Positions 50,081-59,712 of a stretch of DNA of 64,000 nucleotides are shown here, in pieces. Made by a program: the position numbers and the translations under genes. The DNA is from Hymenobacter armeniacus (GTDB lineage Bacteria > Bacteroidota > Bacteroidia > Cytophagales > Hymenobacteraceae). The stretch covers positions 124,001 through 188,000 of the forward strand of contig NZ_JACXAC010000005.1 in NCBI RefSeq assembly GCF_014699055.1, written 5' to 3'. Position 1 is the first letter of the stretch, and every line of letters begins with the position of its first letter. The notes below the pieces were generated by a model that saw nothing but the letters and a program-made list of their open reading frames with translations, did no database searches and was not told the origin of the DNA.

Positions 50081-51490
50081 CTAGCCCAGCACCGCGCGGA
50101 ACAGCAGGAACAGCAAGCCCGAGAGCACCATGGTGACGGGCAGCGTGAGCACCCAGGCCAGCGCGATGTTGCGCACCATGCCGGGGTTGATGTTCTTCAC
50201 GCCGCGGCTGGCCACCATGCTGCCCGCGATGCTCGACGTGAGCACGTGGGTGGTCGAAGAGGGAAGCTTCAGCCAGGTGCTGGCGCCAATCATGGCGGCG
50301 GCCACCAGCTCGGAGCTGGCGCCCTGCGCGTAGCTCAGGTGCTCCTTGCCGATGCGCTCGCCGATGGTTTTCACGATGCGCTGCCAGCCTATCATGGTGC
50401 CCACGGCCAAGGAAAGGCTCACCATCAGCAGCACCCACCAGGGGGCGTAGTCGGTGAAGGTTTTCATCTCCTTGGTGGCGTCGTCGTAGGTTTTGCGGTC
50501 GGCCGAGCTCAGGCTCACTTTCTCGGAGCCGAGGAGCTTTTTGGCTTTGCTGGTGAGCAGCAGCACGTCGCGCCGAATCTCGAAGCGCGTTTGCTGGGGC
50601 AGTTGCTTGATGTCGGTTTTGCCGGCGAAGATGCGGTCGAGGTCGGCGGTTTCGGCCTGTATTTCGGCCAGGGTTTTCTGGTCGTTGGGGCTGAGGTCGG
50701 CTTGGTTGACGCGGCTCATCACGTACTCCACCTTGGTGAGGGACCCGCGCAGGTCGAGCGGGTTCTTGGTTTCGTCGAGAGCAAAGCGGAAGGGCACGAT
50801 GCCAATCAGAATCAGCATCACCAAGCCCACGCCCTTTTGGCCATCGTTGGAGCCGTGAAAGAAGCTCACCAGCGTGCAAGTCGTAATCAGGGTGAGGCGA
50901 ATCCAGAGGGGCGGGGGCTTGCGCTTGTGCGGCTCCTTAAAAATGGCCTTGCTGCGCACGAAGCGCTTGAACAGGAACATCAGGCCGATGGTGAGCGCGA
51001 AACCCAGCAGCGGGCCCACGAGCAAGGCAATGCCGGTTTCGCCGGCCTTGCTCCAGTTCACGGCCGCGCCCTTGGACTCGGGCAGCAGCGAAAACGCGAT
51101 GCCCACCCCCAAAATGGACCCGATGAGGGCGTGCGAGCTCGAAGCCGGAATGCCGTAGTACCAGGTGCCGACGTTCCAGATGATGGCGGCCAGGATGAGC
51201 GCGCCCACCATGGAAATGCCGTGGTAAACGTTCTGGTCGACCAATGTTTCGACGGGCAGCAAGTAAATGATGCCCATGGCCACCCCGATGCCGCCGGCAA
51301 ATACGCCGATGAAATTCCAGAAGGCAGACCAGACCACGGCCACCCACGGCCGGAGGGCGTTGGTGTAAATCACGGTGGCCACGGCGTTGGCCGTGTCGTG
51401 GAAGCCGTTCACGAACTCGAACGCGCAGGCCGCAAGCAGGCACAGGACGAGCAGAATAAGCACGTGAGGCTCTAAACCTAAACCAAACAT
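50081..51490 (-). CDS. PiT-type inorganic phosphate transporter
   Basis: This low-affinity phosphate (metal-phosphate) symporter of the inner membrane has 469 residues from the ATG at 51488-51490. An upstream ATG at 51532 would add 14 hydrophilic residues. Both PHO4 repeats are visible: FEFVNGFHDTANAVATVIYT and FFHGSNDGQKGVGLVML in the first half, and APCAQG-type ASSELVAAAMIGASTWLKLP with SSTTHVLTSSIAGSMVASRG in the second. A charged cytoplasmic loop of about 130 residues (VEYVMSRVNQADLSPNDQKT) separates them, usual for the Bacteroidota form. It is the only minus-strand gene in the last 28 kb. Confidence 0.93.
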   Translation of the reverse strand: MFGLGLEPHVLILLVLCLLAACAFEFVNGFHDTANAVATVIYTNALRPWVAVVWSAFWNFIGVFAGGIGVAMGIIYLLPVETLVDQNVYHGISMVGALILAAIIWNVGTWYYGIPASSSHALIGSILGVGIAFSLLPESKGAAVNWSKAGETGIALLVGPLLGFALTIGLMFLFKRFVRSKAIFKEPHKRKPPPLWIRLTLITTCTLVSFFHGSNDGQKGVGLVMLILIGIVPFRFALDETKNPLDLRGSLTKVEYVMSRVNQADLSPNDQKTLAEIQAETADLDRIFAGKTDIKQLPQQTRFEIRRDVLLLTSKAKKLLGSEKVSLSSADRKTYDDATKEMKTFTDYAPWWVLLMVSLSLAVGTMIGWQRIVKTIGERIGKEHLSYAQGASSELVAAAMIGASTWLKLPSSTTHVLTSSIAGSMVASRGVKNINPGMVRNIALAWVLTLPVTMVLSGLLFLLFRAVLG

Positions 51491-51745
51491 AAAAGGCGGT
51501 TTTGTGGGAAATTGAGTGTAATCATGGGTCAAAGGTAGGGAGGTGGCTCACAGACGGCATGTTACCGAATTGTGAACAGGGGCCGGGGAGAATGCCGCAG
51601 AACGTGCTGCGAAAGGTAGCCGAAGCTTCTTTGCCGCGAGAGTGGGTAGGGCCTGCCCCGGGGAAATGTGCTGGCTGGGTTCGGCTGGGTGTTCTTTTAA
51701 TGGGGTTCTAATCACGTTCCGGATTTCGCGCCTTCTACGCAGAAG

Positions 51746-51776
51746 TTTCAGCTTGCGCCACATCGGGCTACTTTTG
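51746..51776 (+). promoter_or_regulatory. Candidate promoter for glyS
   Basis: TTTC (51746-51749) and TACTTTTG (51769-51776) are 19 bases apart, close to the TTTG...TAnnTTTG pattern. The start codon is only 5 bases after the -7 element, so the transcript would be leaderless or nearly so. Confidence 0.4.
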
Positions 51777-51781
51777 CACGC

Positions 51782-53284
51782 ATGAACCCAGCAGCAGAAC
51801 CCGCGCAACTAAAAGATATCGTGGCCCACGCCAAGGAATACGGTTTCGTGTTCCAGTCCTCGGAAATCTACGACGGCCTGGCCGCCGTGTACGACTACGG
51901 CCCCAACGGCGTGGAGCTCAAAAACAACCTCAAGCGCCTGTGGTGGGACGCCATGACCCAGCTGCACGGCAACGTGGTGGGCATCGACGCCGCCATTTTC
52001 ATGGACCCGCGCACCTGGGAAGCCAGCGGCCACATCGCCGGCTTCAACGACCCGCTCATTGACAACCTCGACAGCAAAAAGCGCTACCGCGCCGACGTGT
52101 TGCTCGAAGAAAAAGCCGCTGAGTACGAAAACGCCGGCGACCCCGCCCGCGGCGCCGCCCTCACCGCCGAGATGGGCCGCCTGCTCACGGCCAACGACTT
52201 GGCCGGCGTGCGCCAGCTCATCCTCGACGAGAAAATTAAGTGCCCCGTATCCGGCACCGGCAACTGGACCGAAGTGCGTCAGTTCAACCTGATGTTCTCC
52301 ACCCAAGGCTCGGCCGTGGACTCGGAGGCGCCGCCCGTGTACCTGCGCCCCGAAACCGCCCAGGGCATTTTCGTGAACTTCCTGAACGTGCAGAAGTCGG
52401 CCCGCATGAAAATTCCGTTCGGCATTGCCCAAATCGGCAAGGCTTTCCGGAACGAGATTGTGGCCCGGCAGTTCATCTTCCGCATGCGGGAGTTTGAGCA
52501 GATGGAGATGCAATTCTTCGTGCGCCCTGGCACCGAAGGCGAGTGGTACGACACCTGGAAAGCTGCCCGCCGTAAGTTCCACGAGGCCATTGGCCTGCCG
52601 GCCGAGAAGCTGCGCTTCCACGACCACGACAAGCTGGCCCACTACGCCAAGGCGGCCGTCGACATCGAGTTTGAGTTTCCCTTCGGCTTCAAGGAAATCG
52701 AGGGCATTCACTCCCGCTCCGACTTCGACCTGACCCAGCACCAGAACCTGAGCCGCAAGAAGCAGCAGTACTTCGACGCCGACATCGACCCCGCCACCGG
52801 CAAGGCCTACGGCAACTACGTGCCCTTCGTGGTCGAAACCTCGGTGGGCGCCGACCGTCTGTTCCTGGCCACGCTCTGCAACGCCTACCAGGAAGAAACC
52901 ATTACCGAAGGGGAGGGCGAGGCCCAGCAAACCAAAACCCGCACCTTCCTGAAGCTGCACCCGGCCCTGGCCCCGGTGAAAGCCGCCATCTTCCCGCTGG
53001 TGCGCAAAGACGGCATGCCCGAGAAAGCCCAGGAAATCTTCGACGCGCTGAAGTATGACTTCCGCCTGGTGCTGGAGGAGCGCGACGCCATCGGCAAGCG
53101 CTACACTCGCCAGGACCTCATCGGCACGCCCTTCTGCATCGTGGTCGATGGCCAGACGCTGGAGGACAACACCGTGACCGTGCGCCACCGCGACTCGCGC
53201 GAGCAAACCCGCATGGCCATCTCGGAACTGCGCGCCTACATCGGCGAGGCCGTGAGCCCCCGCCGCATCTTCGAGCAGCTATAG
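51782..53284 (+). CDS. glyS: Glycine-tRNA ligase, single-subunit class II form
   Basis: This enzyme charges tRNA-Gly. It has 500 residues of the dimeric eukaryote/archaea-like form usual in Bacteroidota. The N-terminus reads KDIVAHAKEYGFVFQSSEIY and GLAAVYDYGPNGVELKNNLK. Class II motif 2 is seen in IAQIGKAFRNEI and FIFRMREFEQMEMQFFV, and motif 3 around VVETSVGADRLFLATLCNAY. The anticodon-binding domain ends in VRHRDSREQTRMAISELRAY. A putative promoter lies just upstream. Confidence 0.96.
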   Translation: MNPAAEPAQLKDIVAHAKEYGFVFQSSEIYDGLAAVYDYGPNGVELKNNLKRLWWDAMTQLHGNVVGIDAAIFMDPRTWEASGHIAGFNDPLIDNLDSKKRYRADVLLEEKAAEYENAGDPARGAALTAEMGRLLTANDLAGVRQLILDEKIKCPVSGTGNWTEVRQFNLMFSTQGSAVDSEAPPVYLRPETAQGIFVNFLNVQKSARMKIPFGIAQIGKAFRNEIVARQFIFRMREFEQMEMQFFVRPGTEGEWYDTWKAARRKFHEAIGLPAEKLRFHDHDKLAHYAKAAVDIEFEFPFGFKEIEGIHSRSDFDLTQHQNLSRKKQQYFDADIDPATGKAYGNYVPFVVETSVGADRLFLATLCNAYQEETITEGEGEAQQTKTRTFLKLHPALAPVKAAIFPLVRKDGMPEKAQEIFDALKYDFRLVLEERDAIGKRYTRQDLIGTPFCIVVDGQTLEDNTVTVRHRDSREQTRMAISELRAYIGEAVSPRRIFEQL

Positions 53285-53294
53285 GAACGGGCCT

Positions 53295-53476
53295 CTGTCG
53301 TTGCGAGGCCGCAGGCCGTGGCAATCCGTCCTGTTCTCAGCGAGCAGCCTTCTAGTGTGAAAAGCCCCGGTTCTGCCATGAGCCGGGGCTTTTTGTTTGC
53401 GTTTTGTCGCCTCTCGAAGCTAGTCGCAGGGAGAGGACGGATTGCCGCGCCGCACTGTGTTCCGCTTGCGATGACA
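53295..53476. repeat. Inverted repeat arms (TGTCATTGCGAG type) around a terminator
   Basis: The left arm is 53295-53331 (CTGTCGTTGCGAGG ... GGCAATCCGTCC) and the right arm is 53435-53476 (GGACGGATTGCC ... TTGCGATGACA). A terminator hairpin is inside. The arrangement and arm ends match 4041-4211. Confidence 0.7.
53361..53396 (+). terminator. Intrinsic terminator after glyS
   Basis: The stem AAAGCCCCGG/CCGGGGCTTT is followed by TTTG and more T residues. It lies inside the loop of the REP pair. Confidence 0.8.
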
Positions 53477-53522
53477 AAGGCGCGCCCGCCCTTGGCGTAA
53501 CTTTGCGTTTTTGCAGGGTTTT

Positions 53523-55970
53523 ATGTGGGAACAGCTCGCCGTCTTCATCATCCGGTTTCGCCTGTCGCTGATTGCGGTGCTGGCCGCCATCACCGTGTTC
53601 ATGGCCTGGAAGGCCAAGGACGTGGAAATGACCTACGACTTCGCTCAGGTGGTGAGCGAGCAGGACCCGGACATGATTTACTTCAAGCAGTTCAAGCAGC
53701 GGTTTGGGGAAGACGGCAACGTGCTGGTTATCGGCATGCAGGACAGTTCGGTGTACAAGCTGGGCAACTTCAATGAGTTCCGCATCCTCACCGATACCCT
53801 GGCCAAAGTAGAAGGCGTGAACGGGGTGCTTAGCGTGAGCAAGCTGCTCAACATCAGCAAGGACACCGCGAATAACAGCTTCAAAGCCGCGCCCATTTTC
53901 CGGACGCCGCCCCGCAGCCAGAAGCAGCTCGACAGCCTGATGCGCGTGGTGAACAGCGTAGAGTTTTACAAGGGCCAGCTCATCAGCCCCACCACGGGCG
54001 CCACGCTGCTGGCCCTCACCATGGACCCGAAATACCTGAACTCCTCGAAGCGCCAGGCGGTGATGAACAACATCTTAGGCTTCTCGGAGAAGTTTGAGAA
54101 GAAAACCGGCATCAAGCTGCACTACGCCGGCCTGCCCTACGTGCGCTCCACGATGACGAGCAAAGTGGCCGGGGAAATGAAATTTTTCACCATTCTGGCC
54201 ATGATTGTGACCGGCATCACGCTGCTGGTGTTCTTCCGCACGTGGTCGGCGGTGCTGTTTCCGCTCATTGTGGTGGGCGTCACCGTCGTCTGGTGCATCG
54301 GCTCCATTGTGCTGCTGGGCTTTAAAATCAACCTATTAACGGGGTTAATACCGAGTATCATCATCGTTATCGGCATCCCGAACTGCACTTACCTGCTCTC
54401 GCGCTACCACTACGACTACCGCAAATCGGGCAACCAGATGCTGGCCATGACGCGGGTAATCCGCAAAATCGGCCTTGTCACCCTCATGAACAACACAACC
54501 ACGGCCGTGGGCTTCATTGTGTTTGCCTTCACCGACATTGCCATTCTCTACCAGTTTGGCTTGGTGGCCACCATCAACATTTTCGCGGCCTTCGTCATCA
54601 GCTTCATCCTGATTCCGGCCGTGTTTACCTACCTGCCGCCGCCCACGCCCAAGCAGCTGGAACACCTCGACGCCAAGCCGCTCACCAAGCTCCTGGAGTT
54701 TTTCGACTACCTCGTGCTCGACCGTCGGCCCACGGTCTACATTGCGGCCCTGGTGATGGTGGGCATTGCCGCCATCGGCATCTCGCGCATCGACGCCGTG
54801 TCGTACATGGTCGACGACTTGCCCAAGAAAAGCTCCGTGAACGCCGATTTGGCCTTCTTTGAAAGCCACTTCAACGGCGTGATGCCGCTGGAATTTGAGG
54901 TGGATACCCACAAGAAGCGCGGCCTGCTGAAGCTGAAGAACCTGGAGAAAATCGACCAGTTCGAGAAGTTTCTGCGGACCCAGCCGGAGCTGTCGCCGCC
55001 CGTCAGCTTGGTCACCTTCCTCAAGGCCAGCACCCAGGCCTTCTACAACGGCGACCCCAGCTTCTTCCGCCTCCCGGACAATTCCGAGAAGAACTTCATC
55101 CTCAGCGCCCTGGCCAACTCCAAAGGCAACGCCGCCGGCGCGGGCATGAACAGCAAGCTCCTGCGCTCCTTCGCCGACAGCACCGGCCAGAAAGCCCGCA
55201 TCAGCCTAAAAATCGCCGACATCGGTTCCCAGAACCTGGACACGCTGATGAACACGAAAATCATCCCGGAGATGAATCGCATCTTCAAAGGCACGGGCAT
55301 GGACATCCGCCCCACGGGCACGACAATCATCTTCACGAAGGGCAACGAATACGTCATTCACACCCTCCAGGAGAGCCTGTTGATGGCTTTCGGGCTGGTG
55401 GGTTTGGTGGTGCTCATCCTGTTCCGCTCGTTTAAAACGGTGCTGTTTGCGCTCATCCCTAATGCCGTGACGCTGATTCTCACGGCCGGCATTATGGGCT
55501 ATTTCAACATTGCGCTCAAGCCCAGTACGGCCCTGATTTTCGTGATTGCGCTGGGGATAGATGGGGATAACTCCATTCACCTATTAGCAAAATTTCGCCA
55601 GGAAATGGCCCTGAATGGCCAGCGCGTGCGCGAAGCCGTATCCGTGACGCTGAGCGAGGCGGGTACCAGCATGATTTACACAAGCATTGTGTTGTTTGTA
55701 GGGTTCAGCATCTTCGCTTTCAGCGAGTTTGGCGGCACCAAGGCCTTGGGATTGTTAATGGCGGCGTCGTTGTTGATAACGAACTTCTCCAACCTGATTC
55801 TGTTGCCCGCTTTGCTCGTGACGTTCGAGCACGGCAAGAGCAGCGACATCGACAACAACGCCCTCATCCGGCACTACGATGAGTCGTACCACGAGGAGGA
55901 CGATGATGCCGACCTGAACCTGAAAGAAATGCACAAAGCCTCCGACTACGAAGGCGATTACTCGATTTAA
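53523..55970 (+). CDS. MMPL/RND-family membrane transporter
   Basis: The large exporter has 815 residues from the ATG at 53523; a TTG four codons upstream is also possible. It has the RND half-repeat plan. One N-terminal helix (IIRFRLSLIAVLAAITVFMA) precedes a periplasmic loop with VVSEQDPDMIYFKQFKQRFG. A five-helix block follows (FFTILAMIVTGITLLVFFRT, LTGLIPSIIIVIGIPNCTYL, NNTTTAVGFIVFAFTDIAIL). The second half repeats this (LLMAFGLVGLVVLILFRSFK, FVIALGIDGDNSIHLLAKFR). The acidic C-terminal tail is cytoplasmic. Such proteins move lipids, hopanoids or hydrophobic compounds. The substrate is unknown and no partner gene is adjacent. Confidence 0.88.
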   Translation: MWEQLAVFIIRFRLSLIAVLAAITVFMAWKAKDVEMTYDFAQVVSEQDPDMIYFKQFKQRFGEDGNVLVIGMQDSSVYKLGNFNEFRILTDTLAKVEGVNGVLSVSKLLNISKDTANNSFKAAPIFRTPPRSQKQLDSLMRVVNSVEFYKGQLISPTTGATLLALTMDPKYLNSSKRQAVMNNILGFSEKFEKKTGIKLHYAGLPYVRSTMTSKVAGEMKFFTILAMIVTGITLLVFFRTWSAVLFPLIVVGVTVVWCIGSIVLLGFKINLLTGLIPSIIIVIGIPNCTYLLSRYHYDYRKSGNQMLAMTRVIRKIGLVTLMNNTTTAVGFIVFAFTDIAILYQFGLVATINIFAAFVISFILIPAVFTYLPPPTPKQLEHLDAKPLTKLLEFFDYLVLDRRPTVYIAALVMVGIAAIGISRIDAVSYMVDDLPKKSSVNADLAFFESHFNGVMPLEFEVDTHKKRGLLKLKNLEKIDQFEKFLRTQPELSPPVSLVTFLKASTQAFYNGDPSFFRLPDNSEKNFILSALANSKGNAAGAGMNSKLLRSFADSTGQKARISLKIADIGSQNLDTLMNTKIIPEMNRIFKGTGMDIRPTGTTIIFTKGNEYVIHTLQESLLMAFGLVGLVVLILFRSFKTVLFALIPNAVTLILTAGIMGYFNIALKPSTALIFVIALGIDGDNSIHLLAKFRQEMALNGQRVREAVSVTLSEAGTSMIYTSIVLFVGFSIFAFSEFGGTKALGLLMAASLLITNFSNLILLPALLVTFEHGKSSDIDNNALIRHYDESYHEEDDDADLNLKEMHKASDYEGDYSI

Positions 55971-55973
55971 ATG

Positions 55974-56091
55974 AACGATGTAGAGACGCATATTTGCGTC
56001 TCGTCGTCCGCGTCGTGCGGGCCTCGTTTGCCCTGAAATTCTATCGATTACCGTTCAACGACGAGACGCAAGTATGCGTCTCTACATCGTT
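55974..56091. repeat. 34-bp inverted repeat (GTAGAGACGCATA type)
   Basis: The arms 55974-56007 and 56058-56091 are reverse complements with a single mismatch (core GTAGAGACGCATATTTGCG). Each arm is itself partly palindromic (GAGACGCA...TGCGTCTC). It fills most of the gap between the RND and ileS genes. Confidence 0.8.
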
Positions 56092-56104
56092 CTAAAACTG
56101 AACA

Positions 56105-59100
56105 ATGAAATACCCCGAATACAAGCAGCCGCTCAACTACGGCCAGCTCGGCGAGGATGTCCTCGCCTGGTGGAAGGAGCACGGCATCTTTGAAAAGAGC
56201 GTGAGCAGCCGCGAAGGCCAGCCCACGTTCGTGTTTTACGAAGGTCCCCCGTCGGCCAACGGTGCGCCCGGCATCCACCACGTGATGGCGCGCACGGTGA
56301 AGGACATTTTCGGCCGCTACCAGACGCTGCTGGGCAAGCAAGTGCCCCGCAAAGGCGGCTGGGATACCCACGGCCTGCCCATCGAGCTGCAGGTGGAGAA
56401 GGAGCTGGGCATCACGAAGGAGGATATCGGCAAGAAAATCAGCGTGGAGGACTACAACCAGCGCTGCAAGGAAACCGTCATGCGCTTCAAGGCGCAGTGG
56501 GACGACCTGACCGAGAAAATGGGCTACTGGGTCGACCTCAACGACCCCTACGTGACCTTCGAGCCGGAGTATATCGAGAGCTGCTGGGCGCTGCTCAAGA
56601 AGCTCTACGACAAAGGCTTGCTCTACAAGGGCTACACCATCCAGCCGTACTCGCCGGCTGCCGGCACCGGCCTTTCGTCGCACGAGTTGAACCAGCCCGG
56701 CACCTACAAGGACGTGAAGGACACGACCGTGGTGGCGCAGTTCAAGGTGAAGCGAGATGAGAAGTCGGAAGAATTGTTATTCAGCCCTTCTCATCAGTCA
56801 GGTGATGTATACATCCTTGCGTGGACAACTACTCCCTGGACTTTGCCTGCTAACACGGGGTTAGCTGTTGGCAAGAACATTCAGTATTTGTTGGTTAATA
56901 CCGTTAACCCGTACACAAATAAGGAGCAACAAGTAGTCCTTGCGAAAGCGTTATTCGGGAAGTATTTCTCGACTACTGAGGATAACAACCTGGACAATGT
57001 AGATTTCCGGTGGAATGTTGATGACCCAATCGTAGACAAAAAGGGCCTAGTTACCCGCTGGAACGTATTTGAAGAATTTACCGGTGCCGACCTTGTCGGT
57101 ATCAACTACGAGCGACTGTTCGGCCCAGACCAAGGCTTCCCCCATTTCGAAGGGCAGGAGCGGGCTTTCCGCGTTATCAACGGCGACTTCGTGACCACGG
57201 AGGACGGCACGGGCATCGTGCACATCTCGCCCACGTTTGGCGCCGACGACTTCCGGGCCGCGCAGCTGGCCGACATCCCGGCGCTGATGGTGCCGGATGC
57301 CGAAGGCACGCTCGGCCCCATCGTGGACCGGACGGGCCGCTACGTGCCCCAAATGGGCGAGTTTGCGGGCCGCTGGGTGAAGAACTACGACGGCCACGAC
57401 GAAACCGGCGCCGACTATAAAACGCTGGACGAGAGCATCGTCATCAAGATGAAGGGCGACGGCACGGCCTTCAAGGTGGAGAAGTACGAGCACACCTACC
57501 CGCACTGCTGGCGCACCGACAAGCCCGTGCTCTACTACCCGCTCGATTCCTGGTTCATCAAGACCACGGCGGTGAAGGACCGGCTCATCGAGCTCAACAA
57601 AACCATCAACTGGAAGCCCGAAAGCACCGGCACCGGCCGTTTCGGCAACTGGCTGGAGAACCTGGTAGACTGGAACTTAAGCCGCTCGCGCTACTGGGGC
57701 ACGCCGCTGTCCATCTGGCGCACCCAGGACCGGACGGAGGAAATCTGCATCGGCAGCATCGCCGAGCTGAAGGCGGAGATTGACAAGGCCGTGGCGGCCG
57801 AAATCATGACCCACAACCCCTACGCCAACGGCGAAAAAGTGGACCTGCACCGGCCTTACGTCGACGATATTTTCCTCGTCTCGCCCACCGGCCAGCCCAT
57901 GTACCGCGAGCCTGACCTCATCGACGTATGGTTCGACAGCGGCGCCATGCCCTACGCCCAGTGGCACTATCCGATTGAAAACGAGGGCCAGTTCCAGAAG
58001 AATTTCCCCGCCGATTTCATCGCCGAAGGCGTGGACCAAACGCGCGGCTGGTTCTTCACACTGCACGCCCTGGCCGTGATGCTGGAAGACTCCGTGGCTT
58101 TCAAAAACGTGATTGCCAACGGCTTGGTGCTCGATAAGAACGGCAACAAGATGAGCAAGCGCCTCGGCAATGCCGTCGACCCGTTTGCCACCATCAAGCA
58201 GTTCGGCCCCGATGCCACCCGCTGGTACATGATTGCCAACGCGCCACCGTGGGACAACCTCAAGTTCGACCCCGCCGGCGTGACCGAAGTGCAGCGTCGT
58301 TTCTTCGGCACGCTCTTCAATACGTACTCGTTCTATGCGCTTTACGCGAACCTGGACGAGTTTCAGACCAGCGAATTCGACCGCGTGCCGCACGCCGAAT
58401 TGAGCGAGCTGGACCGCTGGGTGCTGAGCAAACTGCAGTCGCTGATTGTGGAAGCGCGCGGGCACCTCGACAACTACGACCCCACGAAGGCCGCCCGCGC
58501 CATCCAGGATTTCGTGACCGACCAGCTCTCGAACTGGTACGTGCGCCTGTCGCGCCGCCGTTTCTGGAAAGGCGAACTCACTCAGGATAAGCGCGCTGCC
58601 TTCGAAACCCTGCAGGAATGCCTGGTGGTGGTGGCGCAGCTGATGTCGCCCATCGCGCCCTTCTTCGGCGAGTGGCTGTACAAGAACATGACCGACGGCA
58701 TGCGCGCCGAGGCCGTGGCCAAAAACACGCCCCTGGCCCCGGAATCGGTGCATCTGACGCTGCTGGTGGAGGCCGATACGGCCCGCATCGACCCGAAGCT
58801 GGAGGAGCGCATGGAACTGGCCCAACGCATCAGCTCGCTGGCCCACTCGCTGCGCAAAAAGTCGGTGCTGAAGGTGCGCCAGCCCCTGCAGCGCATCCTA
58901 GTGCCGGTGCTGAACGACTCGACCAAGGAGCAAGTGGGCCTCGTGGAGGACCTGATTTGCGCCGAAATCAACGTAAAGCACATCGAATTCCTCGACGACG
59001 AAAGCGGCGTGCTGGTGAAGTCGGTGAAGCCCAATTTCAAGCGCCTCGGCCAGCAATATGGCCCGCGCCTGAAGGCCGTGGGCGCCCGCATTCAGCAGAT

Positions 59101-59545
59101 GACGGCCGCCGAAATCTCAAAGCTGGAGAAGGAGGGAAGCCTCGCCGTGGAGGTGGATGGCCAGCCCATCACGCTAGCGCCCGACGATGTGGAAATCCGC
59201 ACCGACGACCTGCCCGGCTGGCTCGTGGCCACCGACGGCCCCCTCACCGTAGCCCTCGACGTGACCCTGACCGACGAGCTGCGCCAGGAAGGCCTAGCCC
59301 GCGAGCTGGTGAACCGCCTGCAAAATCTGCGCAAAGACTCGGGCCTGGAAGTGCAGGACAAAATCCGCGTCACGCTGGCTGACCAGCAGCCCGAGCTCAC
59401 GGCCGCCGTGGCCGCGTTCGGCGACTACATCCGCACCGAAACGCAGGCCCTCGCGCTCGAATTCGCGCCCGAAATCAGCGGCGGCTCGGTGCTCGAATTT
59501 GATGACTACTCCGTGCCGGTTCGGCTGGAGGTCGCAACTACCTGA
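56105..59545 (+). CDS. ileS: Isoleucine-tRNA ligase
   Basis: This enzyme charges tRNA-Ile and edits mischarged valine. It has 1146 residues, the long form usual in Bacteroidota. The class I HIGH-type motif lies in PPSANGAPGIHHVMART (about 51-67). The KMSKS motif is KMSKR at 682-686. The CP1 editing domain carries WTTTPWTLPANTG (Thr241 onward). The C-terminus contains the anticodon-binding region and RRFWKGELTQDKRAAFETLQ. A patch of about 370 bases (56757-57126, residues about 218-341, inside the editing domain) has about 45% G+C over 56761-57060, against about 71% over 57181-57300 by hand count, with different codon choice. The frame stays intact, so a recombined segment from a lower-G+C donor is likely. 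Confidence 0.95.
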   Translation: MKYPEYKQPLNYGQLGEDVLAWWKEHGIFEKSVSSREGQPTFVFYEGPPSANGAPGIHHVMARTVKDIFGRYQTLLGKQVPRKGGWDTHGLPIELQVEKELGITKEDIGKKISVEDYNQRCKETVMRFKAQWDDLTEKMGYWVDLNDPYVTFEPEYIESCWALLKKLYDKGLLYKGYTIQPYSPAAGTGLSSHELNQPGTYKDVKDTTVVAQFKVKRDEKSEELLFSPSHQSGDVYILAWTTTPWTLPANTGLAVGKNIQYLLVNTVNPYTNKEQQVVLAKALFGKYFSTTEDNNLDNVDFRWNVDDPIVDKKGLVTRWNVFEEFTGADLVGINYERLFGPDQGFPHFEGQERAFRVINGDFVTTEDGTGIVHISPTFGADDFRAAQLADIPALMVPDAEGTLGPIVDRTGRYVPQMGEFAGRWVKNYDGHDETGADYKTLDESIVIKMKGDGTAFKVEKYEHTYPHCWRTDKPVLYYPLDSWFIKTTAVKDRLIELNKTINWKPESTGTGRFGNWLENLVDWNLSRSRYWGTPLSIWRTQDRTEEICIGSIAELKAEIDKAVAAEIMTHNPYANGEKVDLHRPYVDDIFLVSPTGQPMYREPDLIDVWFDSGAMPYAQWHYPIENEGQFQKNFPADFIAEGVDQTRGWFFTLHALAVMLEDSVAFKNVIANGLVLDKNGNKMSKRLGNAVDPFATIKQFGPDATRWYMIANAPPWDNLKFDPAGVTEVQRRFFGTLFNTYSFYALYANLDEFQTSEFDRVPHAELSELDRWVLSKLQSLIVEARGHLDNYDPTKAARAIQDFVTDQLSNWYVRLSRRRFWKGELTQDKRAAFETLQECLVVVAQLMSPIAPFFGEWLYKNMTDGMRAEAVAKNTPLAPESVHLTLLVEADTARIDPKLEERMELAQRISSLAHSLRKKSVLKVRQPLQRILVPVLNDSTKEQVGLVEDLICAEINVKHIEFLDDESGVLVKSVKPNFKRLGQQYGPRLKAVGARIQQMTAAEISKLEKEGSLAVEVDGQPITLAPDDVEIRTDDLPGWLVATDGPLTVALDVTLTDELRQEGLARELVNRLQNLRKDSGLEVQDKIRVTLADQQPELTAAVAAFGDYIRTETQALALEFAPEISGGSVLEFDDYSVPVRLEVATT

Positions 59546-59712
59546 GGCTGAACGACTCGTTGGGAGGTGAAATCCCCGGCGAGTCCTCGGCCGCACAAAC
59601 AATCAATAAGCTCGTCTTTGGTCGCACAAAGCCTCAGACAATCAGTTGTAAAAGGTACAAAAGGACGGTAATAAAACAGGCCGTCGCTCCCGCCACTTTT
59701 GGCCCCGTCTGC

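Noticed and set aside
51809..53206. 465-codon open frame on the minus strand
   Set aside because: Antisense of glyS, whose identity is certain.
57677..58846. 389-codon open frame on the minus strand
   Set aside because: Antisense of ileS.
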